From Thalassolituus sp. UBA674 (GTDB lineage Bacteria; Pseudomonadota; Gammaproteobacteria; Pseudomonadales; Oceanobacteraceae): DNA of 61,323 nucleotides. The notes beneath the pieces were generated by a model. It had not been told where the DNA came from and ran no database searches. It saw nothing but the letters and a program-made list of their open reading frames with translations. Below, one piece after another: positions 32,550 to 41,046 of this stretch (positions within the stretch are counted from its first letter, which is position 1; each line of letters opens with the position of its first letter). The stretch is taken from contig DBNK01000005.1 of NCBI GenBank assembly GCA_002298335.1, positions 6,159-67,481 of the forward strand, written 5' to 3'. A program made the position numbers and the translations under genes.

Positions 32550-33340
32550 TGTCTGCTCCTCTCAGACTGGTCGCCAATCTGTCTCTGCTGTATGTAGAAA
32601 TGCCGTTTATGGAGCGTTTTGCAGCGGCCGCGGCGGATGGCTTTGCAGCGGTGGAGATTCAGTTTCCCTACGATACCCCGGCTGCTCTGATACGTGCTGA
32701 GCTGGACAGGCTCGGCCTGCAATGTGTACTGATCAATGTGCCTGCCGGTGATCTGATGAGTGGCGGCCGCGGGCTGGCCTGCGTTCCGGGGCAAGAGGCG
32801 GAGTTTGAAAACGCCCTGGCCCTTTGCGCAGACTATGTGCAGGTGCTGTATCCCCTGAAGGTGAATGTACTGGCAGGGCGCTGTCAGGATGCGGCAGAAC
32901 GTCCACAGTACCTGAATTGTCTGGAAGCCAGTCTGCGTAAAGCGCTGGCTGTACTGGAGCCTCTGGGGGCCGGAGTGGTGTTCGAATGCATCAATACCAC
33001 GGATATGCCCGGATTTCTGCTCAGTACCATGGCCGATGCCGGGGACATGCTCAGCCGGGTTGCCGATACCAGTATCCGCCTGCAGTTTGATATCTACCAT
33101 ATGGCAATGATGGGTGAAGCGGTTGAGGATCTGTTGCGTGCGCACAGCGGGGTGATTGGTCATATCCAGTTTGCCGATATGCCGGGGCGGCATGAGCCCG
33201 GAACCGGATCACTGGACTTTACCCGGCTGTTTGCTGCAATCGCTGAATCCGGTTACGACGGGTGGGTTGCGGCGGAATACCGGCCGGAAGGGGCATCGAC
33301 CAGTGCCGGACTGGGCTGGCGTAGCCTGCTGCCGGGTTGA
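32549..33340 (+). CDS. hyi: Hydroxypyruvate isomerase
   Basis: This 263-aa protein is an AP-endonuclease-2-type TIM barrel matching Hyi: 'ANLSLLYVEMPFMERFAAAA', 'AVEIQFPYDTPAALIRAELD', 'VVFECINTTDMPGFLLST', 'LQFDIYHMAMMGE', 'HIQFADMPGRHEPGTG' and 'WVAAEYRPEG'. It interconverts hydroxypyruvate and tartronate semialdehyde. The start overlaps the glxR stop by 1 bp. A glyoxylate carboligase gene is not in the window. Confidence 0.92.
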   Translation: MSAPLRLVANLSLLYVEMPFMERFAAAAADGFAAVEIQFPYDTPAALIRAELDRLGLQCVLINVPAGDLMSGGRGLACVPGQEAEFENALALCADYVQVLYPLKVNVLAGRCQDAAERPQYLNCLEASLRKALAVLEPLGAGVVFECINTTDMPGFLLSTMADAGDMLSRVADTSIRLQFDIYHMAMMGEAVEDLLRAHSGVIGHIQFADMPGRHEPGTGSLDFTRLFAAIAESGYDGWVAAEYRPEGASTSAGLGWRSLLPG

Positions 33341-33385
33341 TAACCTCAGCTGCTGTTCAGAACGCTTCGCTGCAGAAACGCTGAT

Positions 33386-33757
33386 TCAGAACAGATCGAA
33401 CTGATCCCCCGGATGCTTCACGGGCGTTCTGACTGTTTCTGTTATGTGAGAGGGCGGCGGCACTTCCGGTGATGGTGCTTCCGTTTGCTCCTCTGCCGGG
33501 ATCAGGAACAGATCCTGCTGATCCGGAGCTTCGCCAAAATCTTCGTCATCACTCAGGCCTTCACGGGCGGCAATGATCTTCAACCGGCGCTTTTCGCACA
33601 GGTTAACGATCAGCTGCTGCTGAAACTGGGTAAGGTCATTCCAGTGAAACCTTTCCTGGCGCGAGCGCAGGCATCCCCGGCAATATCCGCGGCTGTTGGA
33701 AGTACAGACGCCTTTGCAGGGATTGGGAATGGTGAAGAGTTCGCCCTGATCAATCAT
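33386..33757 (-). CDS. DUF1289 cysteine-rich protein
   Basis: The 123-aa protein has the DUF1289 Cys motif near the N-terminus: 'NPCKGVCTSNSRGYCRGCLR' (four Cys) with 'ERFHWNDLTQFQQQLIVNLC', followed by a less ordered acidic and Pro-rich tail ending in GDQFDLF. The four cysteines suggest binding of zinc or an iron-sulfur centre; function unknown. Confidence 0.85.
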   Translation of the reverse strand: MIDQGELFTIPNPCKGVCTSNSRGYCRGCLRSRQERFHWNDLTQFQQQLIVNLCEKRRLKIIAAREGLSDDEDFGEAPDQQDLFLIPAEEQTEAPSPEVPPPSHITETVRTPVKHPGDQFDLF

Positions 33758-33831
33758 GAACGAAGAATATCAGACTGGATCACGAAGACCAGATCAGTAT
33801 ACATCGAAGATTGCCAGGCCGATGGCCGGCA

Positions 33832-33872
33832 GATAAAACGGACCGGTTCAGAGTTGGCTCTGAACCGGTCTG
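33832..33872 (-). terminator. Terminator after the cold-shock gene
   Basis: A perfect 13-bp stem (GACCGGTTCAGAG, 33841-33853, with CTCTGAACCGGTC, 33858-33870) closes on a 4-base loop; on the minus strand it is followed by CGTTTTAT. It lies just after the cspA-like stop. Confidence 0.85.
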
Positions 33873-33877
33873 TGACA

Positions 33878-34090
33878 TCAATCCTGTGGAGTGACGTTTT
33901 CAGCCTGAGGGCCTTTCTGACCCTGAGTGACGGTCATCGTCACTGCCTGACCTTCGCGCAGGGTGCGACGGCCGGTGCCATTGATGGCGCTGAAATGAAC
34001 GAAAACGTCCTTACCTGAATCCTGAGCGATAAAGCCGAAGCCTTTTTCGTCATTGAACCATTTAACGGTGCCTTGAACTATCTCTGACAT
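33878..34090 (-). CDS. Cold-shock protein (CspA family)
   Basis: The 70-aa protein is a single cold-shock domain with both RNA-binding motifs: KGFGFI (RNP1, in 'DEKGFGFIAQDSG') and VFVHF (RNP2). I start at ATG 34090 (MSEIVQGTVKWFND), as the longer frame adds unrelated sequence. A long leader (about 135 nt) precedes it, as in regulated csp genes. A strong terminator follows. Confidence 0.95.
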   Translation of the reverse strand: MSEIVQGTVKWFNDEKGFGFIAQDSGKDVFVHFSAINGTGRRTLREGQAVTMTVTQGQKGPQAENVTPQD

Positions 34091-34394
34091 TGCTTTTTTC
34101 CTGAATAAAGCCGGGTATCCGGCAGACTTGCGTGTTTCCTGCTGGGACACTTTCCATTAAGTCTCCCGCACTTATCGACCAGTTCTTATGACAGCACTCG
34201 CCAACGGGTTACAAACATATGTAACAGTTCCATATTATCCCAACTATCTGGGCTTACCAAGTTAATTTCGCATGACGTTCACGTGACATATGGCTGCCTG
34301 TCAGAGCCTGTATTTCAGGGGTAAACCGGGTCTGTAAGGTCCCGTCCCGGGTCGGTGATATAGTGGGAAGATGATCTGATAAAAGGAGAAACCG
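34091..34394. other. Intergenic region with cspA leader and promoter
   Basis: No gene is seen in these 304 bases. On the minus strand TGG-GATAAT (34242-34234) fits an extended -10 element for the cold-shock gene, giving a leader of about 137 nt. Next to it lies the inverted repeat GTTACA-N6-TGTAAC (34208-34225), just past the predicted start site. The right part should carry the promoter of the flavin reductase-like gene, which I cannot assign. Confidence 0.5.
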
Positions 34395-35003
34395 GTGGAT
34401 ATAGATTTAAGCCTGCACAGTGCCTCAGAACGATATCATATGCTGACTCAGGCGGTTATACCGCGTCCTGTGGCCTGGATTCTGACGCAGGATGAAACAG
34501 GCATAACCAACCTTGCCCCTTATTCCTTTTTTGCTCCGGTTTGTTCAGAACCACCCACTCTGGTGGTCTCCATTGGTCATAAGCCGGACGGCAATGAAAA
34601 GGACACTTTTAACAATCTGAAAGCCTCCGGGCGTTGCGTGTTGCAGATTGCCTCGGTTGCCTTTGCCGCGCCACTGAACCTGACGTCTGCCACCCTGGCG
34701 GCGGGGCAGAGTGAGGCGGATGAGTTTGGCATTGAATTGCAGACTGTGCCCGGCTGGTCACTGCCTGTGGTGGCAGGAATCCCGGTCGCTTTTCTGTGTC
34801 GCTATCAGCAACAGGTCGATCTTGGTCCGGGTAACCAGCACGTAGTGTTTCTCGAAGCCGAACGTCTGTATCTGAAAGACGGGCTGGCAGAAGCGACAGA
34901 GCGGCTGACGATTGCATCTGAGGATATTGATCCGCTGGCCCGTCTGGGCGCCGCTGAGTATGCCGCTCTGGGGCAGCGGATGAAGATCCGCCGCCCGCAG
35001 TGA
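34395..35003 (+). CDS. Flavin reductase-like FMN-binding protein
   Basis: The 202-aa protein starts at GTG 34395 after AAAAGGAG. It shows the flavin-reductase-like split barrel: 'MLTQAVIPRPVAWILTQDET', 'ITNLAPYSFFAPVCSEPPTL', 'VVSIGHKPDG.EKDTFNN' and 'LGPGNQHVVFLEAERLYLKD'. Proteins of this group bind FMN and are often reductases of unknown partner. It is convergent with feoB, ending on the base before the feoB stop. Confidence 0.88.
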   Translation: MDIDLSLHSASERYHMLTQAVIPRPVAWILTQDETGITNLAPYSFFAPVCSEPPTLVVSIGHKPDGNEKDTFNNLKASGRCVLQIASVAFAAPLNLTSATLAAGQSEADEFGIELQTVPGWSLPVVAGIPVAFLCRYQQQVDLGPGNQHVVFLEAERLYLKDGLAEATERLTIASEDIDPLARLGAAEYAALGQRMKIRRPQ

Positions 35004-37304
35004 TCAGTCGATCTGGGTCAGAGGGATCAGCCGGGCGTCACGGCGCAGGCTGTAATAGCGCATCATGCCCAGGCAGGCGGCAATGAAGGTGATGCAGCCG
35101 GTAATCCAGCTCAGTGCCGACAGGGGCTGGGTGGTCAGCTGGCCCAGCTGGTACACGATCACAGCGCTGGTATAAGCGAGACCGCTGCTCCAGCCAGCCA
35201 CAAACAGCATCCAGCGCATGCCCGCTTCCCGGGTCATGGCTCCCAGTGTGGCCACACACGGAGTGTAGAGCAGCACGAACACCAGATACGAGAAGGCGGC
35301 CCATTGTCCGGCAAACAGAGTGCCCATCACCGTAAAGGTGCCGCTGTGTACGCCCTGTTCCTCACCCTGATCGGCGCTGATCAGCGACAGACCCAGCGGA
35401 TCAAGGAAGCTGTCTGCCAGACCGGCAAGGTTATCCGGAATCGTGGCCAGTGCTTCACCCAGTCCGGCGATCAGGCTGTACTCACCAGCATCGTCTTCCT
35501 GTGGCGAGTACAGCGCATCAAGGGTTCCCACAACGGCTTCTTTGGCAAAAATACCGGTAATAATTCCGACGGTGGCCGGCCAGTTGTCTTCCTGAACCCC
35601 CAGGGGACTGAACACCGGCGTCACGACACGGGCGACGCCGGAGAGCACGGATTTTTCATTGTTTTCGTTACCGAAGCTGCCGTCGGTACCGAAGGAATTG
35701 AGGAAGCTGAGAATCACCACCACCGTCACAATGGTCTTGCCAGCGCGCATGATGAAAGAACGCAGACGCTCCCAGGTTTTGATCAGTACCCCACGTATGG
35801 TTGGCAGGTGATACGCGGGCAGCTCCATGACGAAGGGCGTCAGCTCAGGTGTGAACAAGGTGTTCTTCAGGGCAAAGCCGGTCATGATGGCCATAAATAT
35901 GCCCAACAGATACAGGCTGAACACCATGAGGGCCCCCCCCTCGGTAAAGAAGGCGGCGGCAAACAGGGCATACACACTCAGACGTGCGCCACAGGACATG
36001 AAAGGGGCCATGGCAATGGTCAGCAAGCGGTCTTTCTGAGTATCCATGGTCCGTGCGGCCATGACCGCCGGTACGTTACAGCCGAAACCGACGATCAGGG
36101 GTACGAAGGATTTACCGGGCAGGCCCACCATGCGCATCAGCCGGTCCATAACAAACGCCGCCCGAGCCATGTAGCCGGAGTCTTCGATCACTGACAGGAA
36201 CAGATAAAGACCGGCGATCACCGGTATGAAGGTCGCGACCAGCTGGATACCACCGCCAAGACCATCGGCCAGCAGGGTGGTTAGCCAGTCAGGCGTGCCT
36301 ATGCTTTCCAGCACCACGTGGGCACCGTCCACAAACACGGTGGCAAAGGCGATGTCGAAGAAATCGATAAAGGCGCCGCCGACGTTGATCGCGAACAGGA
36401 ACATCAGGTACATGATGAAGAAAAAGAATGGGATCCCGAGCCAGCGGTTGAGTACCCAGGCATCAATCTTCTCCGTCAGGGTACTGCGGCCCTCTGCCGA
36501 GTTCGTGATGACCCCATCCAGCAAGGTCTCAATGGCCTGATAACGGCCATTGGCAATCAGCACATCAATGGGTTGTCGGTGGGTCTCTTCCAGTTGGTTA
36601 CGCAGTCCGGATGCCCGCACAGCTATGTACTGCCTGTCTTCCTTGCTGAGCGCCTGCAGGGAATAGATATCCGATTCCAGTGCCCGGACGGCAGCCCAGA
36701 ATGGGTTGTCTACCTTGTCCTGAAGCAGGGTATGCAACTCACGTACAGCCCCTTCGAGATCGCCCTGCGGCCGGGCAATGGGCGCTGCGACGGAGAGATG
36801 CTGCAGGTGGCTGCTGATGGCCTGTTTCAGCTCTTTCAGGCCGACGTTGTCGGAAGCAACGATCGGAATTACCGGAACCCCCAGCCTGGCGGACAGCTCA
36901 TCGCAGTCGATCAGAATGTTCTCGCGCTCGGCGACATCCACCATATTTACGGCACAGATCAGAGGGACGCCCATCTCCAGAATCTGTGAGGTCAGGAACA
37001 GATTACGGTGGAGATTGCTGGCATCGAGGATATTGACGATCAGGTCAGCTTCGCCACTGAGGGCAAAGTTACGGGCGACTTTCTCGTCAAGTGACAGCTC
37101 ATCGCTCTGGGTGTCGAGGGCGTACGTGCCGGGGAGGTCAACGAGTGTGTGTTGGACACCGTCGATCACCAGCAGGCCTTCTTTCTTTTCGACCGTGACG
37201 CCCGGCCAGTTACCGACTTTCTGACGGGCACCGGTGAGGGCATTGAAGAGCGTGGTTTTACCGCAGTTGGGGTTACCGATGACCCCGATGATGGCCGCTG
37301 TCAT
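35004..37304 (-). CDS. feoB: Ferrous iron transport protein B (FeoB)
   Basis: The 766-aa protein has an N-terminal G-domain (P-loop 'GNPNCGKTTLFNALTGARQK' at 10-18, 'VGNWPGVTVEKKEG', G3 DLPGTY) and a polytopic C-terminal transporter with the two Gate motifs, e.g. 'PLIVGFGCNVPAVMAART' and 'YTPCVATLGAMTREAG'. It imports Fe(II) over the inner membrane. The start overlaps the feoA stop by 1 bp. No feoC follows. A Fur box precedes feoA. Confidence 0.97.
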   Translation of the reverse strand: MTAAIIGVIGNPNCGKTTLFNALTGARQKVGNWPGVTVEKKEGLLVIDGVQHTLVDLPGTYALDTQSDELSLDEKVARNFALSGEADLIVNILDASNLHRNLFLTSQILEMGVPLICAVNMVDVAERENILIDCDELSARLGVPVIPIVASDNVGLKELKQAISSHLQHLSVAAPIARPQGDLEGAVRELHTLLQDKVDNPFWAAVRALESDIYSLQALSKEDRQYIAVRASGLRNQLEETHRQPIDVLIANGRYQAIETLLDGVITNSAEGRSTLTEKIDAWVLNRWLGIPFFFFIMYLMFLFAINVGGAFIDFFDIAFATVFVDGAHVVLESIGTPDWLTTLLADGLGGGIQLVATFIPVIAGLYLFLSVIEDSGYMARAAFVMDRLMRMVGLPGKSFVPLIVGFGCNVPAVMAARTMDTQKDRLLTIAMAPFMSCGARLSVYALFAAAFFTEGGALMVFSLYLLGIFMAIMTGFALKNTLFTPELTPFVMELPAYHLPTIRGVLIKTWERLRSFIMRAGKTIVTVVVILSFLNSFGTDGSFGNENNEKSVLSGVARVVTPVFSPLGVQEDNWPATVGIITGIFAKEAVVGTLDALYSPQEDDAGEYSLIAGLGEALATIPDNLAGLADSFLDPLGLSLISADQGEEQGVHSGTFTVMGTLFAGQWAAFSYLVFVLLYTPCVATLGAMTREAGMRWMLFVAGWSSGLAYTSAVIVYQLGQLTTQPLSALSWITGCITFIAACLGMMRYYSLRRDARLIPLTQID

Positions 37305-37555
37305 CAGGACACGACCGCAGCGACAGGTTCCGCTTCAATCACCGCTGCCTCGGAGCGGCGCAGGCTGACAGAGGCACCGCGCAACTGGATCTGAATCGGA
37401 TCACCCAGCGGAGCAGTACGGCGGATTTCAACTTCTGCACCCGGCATGATGCCCAGCGCCAGCAATTTGCGTCTGAAATTGGTTTCCACGCTGGTAAAGC
37501 CCACGATCCGTGCCCGGTTACCCGGGAATATCTGATCCAATGTGGTGAAGGTCAT
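37304..37555 (-). CDS. feoA: Ferrous iron transport protein A (FeoA)
   Basis: The 83-aa SH3-like protein has the FeoA pattern: 'LDQIFPGNRARIVGF', 'RRKLLALGIMPGAEVEIRRT', 'APLGDPIQIQLRGASVSLRR' and 'EAAVIEAEPV'. It assists FeoB. It is first in the feoAB operon, with a Fur box about 30 bp upstream of the start. Confidence 0.95.
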   Translation of the reverse strand: MTFTTLDQIFPGNRARIVGFTSVETNFRRKLLALGIMPGAEVEIRRTAPLGDPIQIQLRGASVSLRRSEAAVIEAEPVAAVVS

Positions 37556-37583
37556 AGCCAGAATCCGGTAAAAACAGTGTCTG

Positions 37584-37602
37584 AATGATAATTCTTATCA
37601 TT
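37584..37602. promoter_or_regulatory. Fur box upstream of feoAB
   Basis: AATGATAATTCTTATCATT is an 8-3-8 perfect palindrome very close to the Fur consensus GATAATGATAATCATTATC. It lies 29 bp upstream of the feoA start, so iron-replete Fur should repress feoAB. Confidence 0.9.
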
Positions 37603-37740
37603 AAAACCTGCAACAGACCTGTGCCGCAAGGGGATGCGGGTGTGAATTGTTGCGTCATCTGACACAGATCATTCACAGCGCTTTTTGATTATCCGGCTGT
37701 TTCAACATTATGGCGCTTGCGTTAATATGTCCGCCCCGTT

Positions 37741-37807
37741 ATTCCGGCTTGCGGAATAATACCTGATATATCCCGTTATCATATCTGCGCAAATCCTGTG
37801 CAGATAT
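37741..37807 (+). promoter_or_regulatory. Inverted repeats in the mvaT-like leader region
   Basis: Two perfect inverted repeats precede the MvaT-like gene: ATTCCG-N5-CGGAAT (37741-37757) and ATATCTGC-N11-GCAGATAT (37781-37807). The second ends 14 bp before the ribosome site AGAGG (37822-37826). They could be operators or leader hairpins. Confidence 0.45.
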
Positions 37808-37833
37808 ATTTGTGTTTTCTCAGAGGTAATGAA

Positions 37834-38295
37834 GTGACTGCATTTGCCAGTGATATTGATAAACAGATCCAGCAGCACCAGCAGAAGATTGAAGAGCTGG
37901 AAGTATTAAAAAAAGCTCAGGCAAAAAAACTGGAAGGTCTGAAAGAGTTTGATGAGCAGATCAAACGTCTGTGTAACCAGAACAGCCTGACTGAAGAAGA
38001 ACTGTATGTATCCCGTTCAGAGCAGATTGAAAACTGGATTACGGCTCTGGGTAAAGTTGAAAACCCATCTTCTATCTATCTGAATCTGAAGCGTCATTTT
38101 GAAAAGGCGCTGTCCAAAGACGGCCGTAAAGTAGCGAAGAAGCCTTCTACTCTGCCTAAGCCGAAACTGGCCGTAGGCACTTATAAGAATCCGGCAACCA
38201 ACGAGAAAGTTGAGAAGATCAAGCGTAACCCGCGTCAGCTGGATCAGTGGATTGAAGAATATGGATTCCAGACCGTCCGCACCTGGAAAGTCTGA
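37834..38295 (+). CDS. MvaT/H-NS-like nucleoid protein
   Basis: I start at GTG 37834 after CAGAGGTAAT. The 153-aa protein has an N-terminal coiled-coil oligomerisation region (about 5-50) and a C-terminal domain (about 115-153) reading VGTYKNPATNEKVEK, then 'LDQWIEEYGFQTVRTWKV'. This is the MvaT DNA-binding pattern (YKNP..gE.vE.k...L..W....G...V..W). MvaT-type proteins silence AT-rich foreign DNA. It is larger than classical MvaT (about 125 aa) because of an insert around 55-110. It stands alone with its own terminator. Confidence 0.8.
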   Translation: MTAFASDIDKQIQQHQQKIEELEVLKKAQAKKLEGLKEFDEQIKRLCNQNSLTEEELYVSRSEQIENWITALGKVENPSSIYLNLKRHFEKALSKDGRKVAKKPSTLPKPKLAVGTYKNPATNEKVEKIKRNPRQLDQWIEEYGFQTVRTWKV

Positions 38296-38307
38296 TTCTT
38301 ATCTGTA

Positions 38308-38341
38308 TAAAAAAACGGCAGATATAATCTGCCGTTTTTTT
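38308..38341. terminator. Terminator after the MvaT-like gene (bidirectional form)
   Basis: CGGCAGAT (38316-38323) pairs with ATCTGCCG (38327-38334), with an A-run before and a T-run after, so it could act in both directions between the convergent mvaT-like and RNase II genes. Confidence 0.88.
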
Positions 38342-38387
38342 ATCTGCTGAATCAATAACCAGAGTATTTGTCCGGTTATGATATCAC

Positions 38388-40316
38388 TTATGCGAGACGC
38401 AGTTTCAGCTGGCGGCGGACGGCATCAATTTCCTGCACGATGACTTTAATAGGCTGACCCAGCATAAAGCAGTCATCACCCTGACGGTGGGTCATGGTCT
38501 TGCTGTCGAATACCCATTTCCCCTTTGCCTTACGCCGGTCAATCACCCCCTCAATCCCGGTGTCGTTCATACGCACGGTAAATGAGGAGCTGTTCATGTT
38601 CACCAGAGTCCCTTCGTAGGCCTGACCTTCCGGCTGGCGGCTGAGCCAGTTGAGTTTGAGCCACTGCTCCGCCAGGGATGCGGCTACGCGTGCCTGATTC
38701 TGCGACTGCTGGATACCCTGCAGCAGTTCATCGCTGAACTCCGGTGGTGTGGTCTCATTCAGCAGGGCTTTGACGGTGCGGTGGATCAGCAGGTCATTGT
38801 ATTTGCGCAGTGGCGAGGTGAACGTGGTGTAACAGGTGAAGCCCAGCCCCATGTGCGGCTGGCCGCTGCGACCGAATTCACTGCGTTGCATCTGACGGCT
38901 GAGGATGGTGCGCAGTGGCAACTCGCAGCTGGCGGCAGCAGCCTGTTGCTGCAGGCTGACATAGGTCGGCAGGTCGGACAGGTCCGGTTTACTGTCGAGT
39001 GTAAGTTGTTCTTTCAGCAGGGCAGTTGCTTCCCCAAGGCGCTCGGTACGGATGCCGGACTGTTCAATAAAGAAGCCGGCATTGCGGGCTTTCAGCCACT
39101 CTGCGACTGAGCGGTTACACACCAGCATGCATTCTTCGACCAGCTTATGGGCATCATTACGGTCGATGCGCACGATGTCGCTGATCTGGCCTTCGTCATC
39201 GAGTATCAGGCGGAAGTCCGGGCGCTCTTCCATCAGCAGGCAGTGCTGCCGGCGCCATTGGTTCAGGGCGCTGGCACAGTCGGCCAGGTGGTGCAGTGAG
39301 CCATGCAGATCAGCCGGAATGTCTTCGCAGACTCCGGCGATGTGCTGTGCCACCTGAGAGTAGGTCAGCTTGGCGCGGCTTTCGATGATGGCTTCATAGA
39401 GCTTGATGTCTTTTACTGCCGCGTCCTGGGCCAGATGCAGTTCAGCAACCATAGCCGGGCGCACGGTCTGGGCCTGCAGGGAGCTGGCCTGTTCGGACAG
39501 TTCCGGCGGCAGCATCGGCAGAACGCCATCGGCAAAATAGACTGAGGTGGCACGGCGGCGGGCCAGATCATCCAGTACAGAGCCGGGCGGGATGACGGCT
39601 TCGGGATCGGCAATGGCAACCCACAGGGTCCAGCCATCACTGTGGGATTCGGCACAGAGTGCATCGTCGATGTCGCGGGTGCCGGCCGAATCAATAGTCA
39701 CAAACGGCAGGTGAGTCAGGTCGTACCGACCTTCATTCACGGCTTCTGCAGGCTGACTGCAGATCTCAGCAACGGCGGCTTTCACCTCATCGGAAAACGC
39801 GTCTTCCAGACCGAAACGGGCCTGCATAAACAGACGCTCAATACCCCGGGTCTGCAGGTTACCGATAATACCGGTAATCGCGGCCTGGGCTTTCCCGTGC
39901 GGATAGGGGTGTTTGCGCATGCGGGCACTGACAAAGTCGCCGTCGGCGGCACCTGCGCGGTCATTCGGCGGTACAAAAATCCAGCGGTTCAGGGTGTCAT
40001 GGTCCGGCTCAATAAAATGGCCTTTGCCACGTACGATGTAGCGGCCGCAAAAGGTATCCAGTCCGGAGCTGATAAGTTTTTCGACAATGGCCTGTTCCTT
40101 ACCATCACCGGCTGCTTCCACGCGGAAGCTGATGCTGTCGCCGGGCAGGACTTTCTCCATTTCATCCGGCGGCAGGAAATAACTTTTGCCATCGTCGGTG
40201 GTGGCAAAACCGTAACGGCCGTTGCTGCCCCGCACAGTACCGTCGAAACGGGGTGTGCTGTCGTGTATTTCCTGTTTCAGCTGTTTCAGCTGAGTTAACG
40301 CATTTTTATCTAGCAT
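38388..40316 (-). CDS. RNase II family exoribonuclease
   Basis: I start at ATG 40316 (MLDKNALTQLKQL), giving 642 aa, the length of RNase II; upstream codons code for unrelated sequence. Domains in order: cold-shock-like N-terminal domains (about 20-170, 'GRYGFATTDDGKSYFLPPDE'), the RNB catalytic domain with 'TIDSAGTRDIDDALCAE' (the conserved Asp cluster) and a C-terminal S1 domain. It degrades RNA 3' to 5'. Length argues for RNase II rather than the longer RNase R. Confidence 0.9.
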   Translation of the reverse strand: MLDKNALTQLKQLKQEIHDSTPRFDGTVRGSNGRYGFATTDDGKSYFLPPDEMEKVLPGDSISFRVEAAGDGKEQAIVEKLISSGLDTFCGRYIVRGKGHFIEPDHDTLNRWIFVPPNDRAGAADGDFVSARMRKHPYPHGKAQAAITGIIGNLQTRGIERLFMQARFGLEDAFSDEVKAAVAEICSQPAEAVNEGRYDLTHLPFVTIDSAGTRDIDDALCAESHSDGWTLWVAIADPEAVIPPGSVLDDLARRRATSVYFADGVLPMLPPELSEQASSLQAQTVRPAMVAELHLAQDAAVKDIKLYEAIIESRAKLTYSQVAQHIAGVCEDIPADLHGSLHHLADCASALNQWRRQHCLLMEERPDFRLILDDEGQISDIVRIDRNDAHKLVEECMLVCNRSVAEWLKARNAGFFIEQSGIRTERLGEATALLKEQLTLDSKPDLSDLPTYVSLQQQAAAASCELPLRTILSRQMQRSEFGRSGQPHMGLGFTCYTTFTSPLRKYNDLLIHRTVKALLNETTPPEFSDELLQGIQQSQNQARVAASLAEQWLKLNWLSRQPEGQAYEGTLVNMNSSSFTVRMNDTGIEGVIDRRKAKGKWVFDSKTMTHRQGDDCFMLGQPIKVIVQEIDAVRRQLKLRLA

Positions 40317-40386
40317 CCGCTGACTCTGGGGACCCGCAAAAGGGCGCCAGTTTAATGGATTTCTGGTCTGCCTTCGAGTGCTGTGC

Positions 40387-41046
40387 TCAGCGGAAGGCCT
40401 GACAGGCGCGATAAAAACTGACCTGACGGAACTCCCGGGCCTCATCCAGATCGGGAACGGTACAGGAATTCATACGCCCGGTCCGGACGTAAGGTGTCAC
40501 CGAAAAATCTCTGATCCGTGAGTCGGCAACCCAGACTTCACGGGCTCTGGCGGTGAAGTCACCGAGTAGAGGCAGGTTGCTCCGGTCATAAAGAACGTCG
40601 GCCGCGAGCAACAGATCTACCGTCGTACTGAGCTGGAAAAAGTCGCCGGAATATTCCAGTTCCACCTCATTCAGACGGGCGTTTTCGCGGCAGGCCAGCA
40701 GGGCATCCGGGTCGAGATCACAGGCAATGACGCGTGATGCACCGGCCATCGCGGCGGCAATACCGGCAACGCCCGAGCCGGCGCCGAAGTCGAGTACGGT
40801 TTTACCGGCAACGGTGTGCGGGTTCTGCAGGATATAGGCTGCCAGTGCCTGACCACTGGCCCAGCAGAAAGCCCAGTACGCCGGATACTCTTCGATGCGG
40901 TGGGTTTCTTCCACACTGAAGCGGCGCTGCATGGGTAAGGGGTCAACTAACCAGAGGCGGATATCCGGACACTGGGGCAAGTGCTGCACCCTTACCGCTG
41001 CATCCGGCAGCATCTGGCGGATGGCCTGCTGCAGCAGGTCAGACAT
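40387..41046 (-). CDS. Class I SAM-dependent methyltransferase (lysine-methyltransferase-like), copy 1
   Basis: I use ATG 41046 (MSDLLQQAIRQML), giving 219 aa and an 8-bp overlap with the MBL gene. The SAM-binding motif is 'VLDFGAGSGVAGIAAAMAGA' with 'VIACDLDPDALLA'; before it stands 'YPAYWAFCWASGQALAAYIL', after it 'DLLLAADVLYDRSN'. This is the nicotinamide-N-methyltransferase/ETF-beta-lysine-methyltransferase-like pattern, so the target may be a protein lysine. A paralogue lies at 44.35 kb. Confidence 0.85.
   Translation of the reverse strand: MSDLLQQAIRQMLPDAAVRVQHLPQCPDIRLWLVDPLPMQRRFSVEETHRIEEYPAYWAFCWASGQALAAYILQNPHTVAGKTVLDFGAGSGVAGIAAAMAGASRVIACDLDPDALLACRENARLNEVELEYSGDFFQLSTTVDLLLAADVLYDRSNLPLLGDFTARAREVWVADSRIRDFSVTPYVRTGRMNSCTVPDLDEAREFRQVSFYRACQAFR

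Noticed and set aside
35304..36194. 296-codon plus-strand frame opposite feoB
   Set aside because: It is an antisense shadow of feoB, which has intact G motifs.
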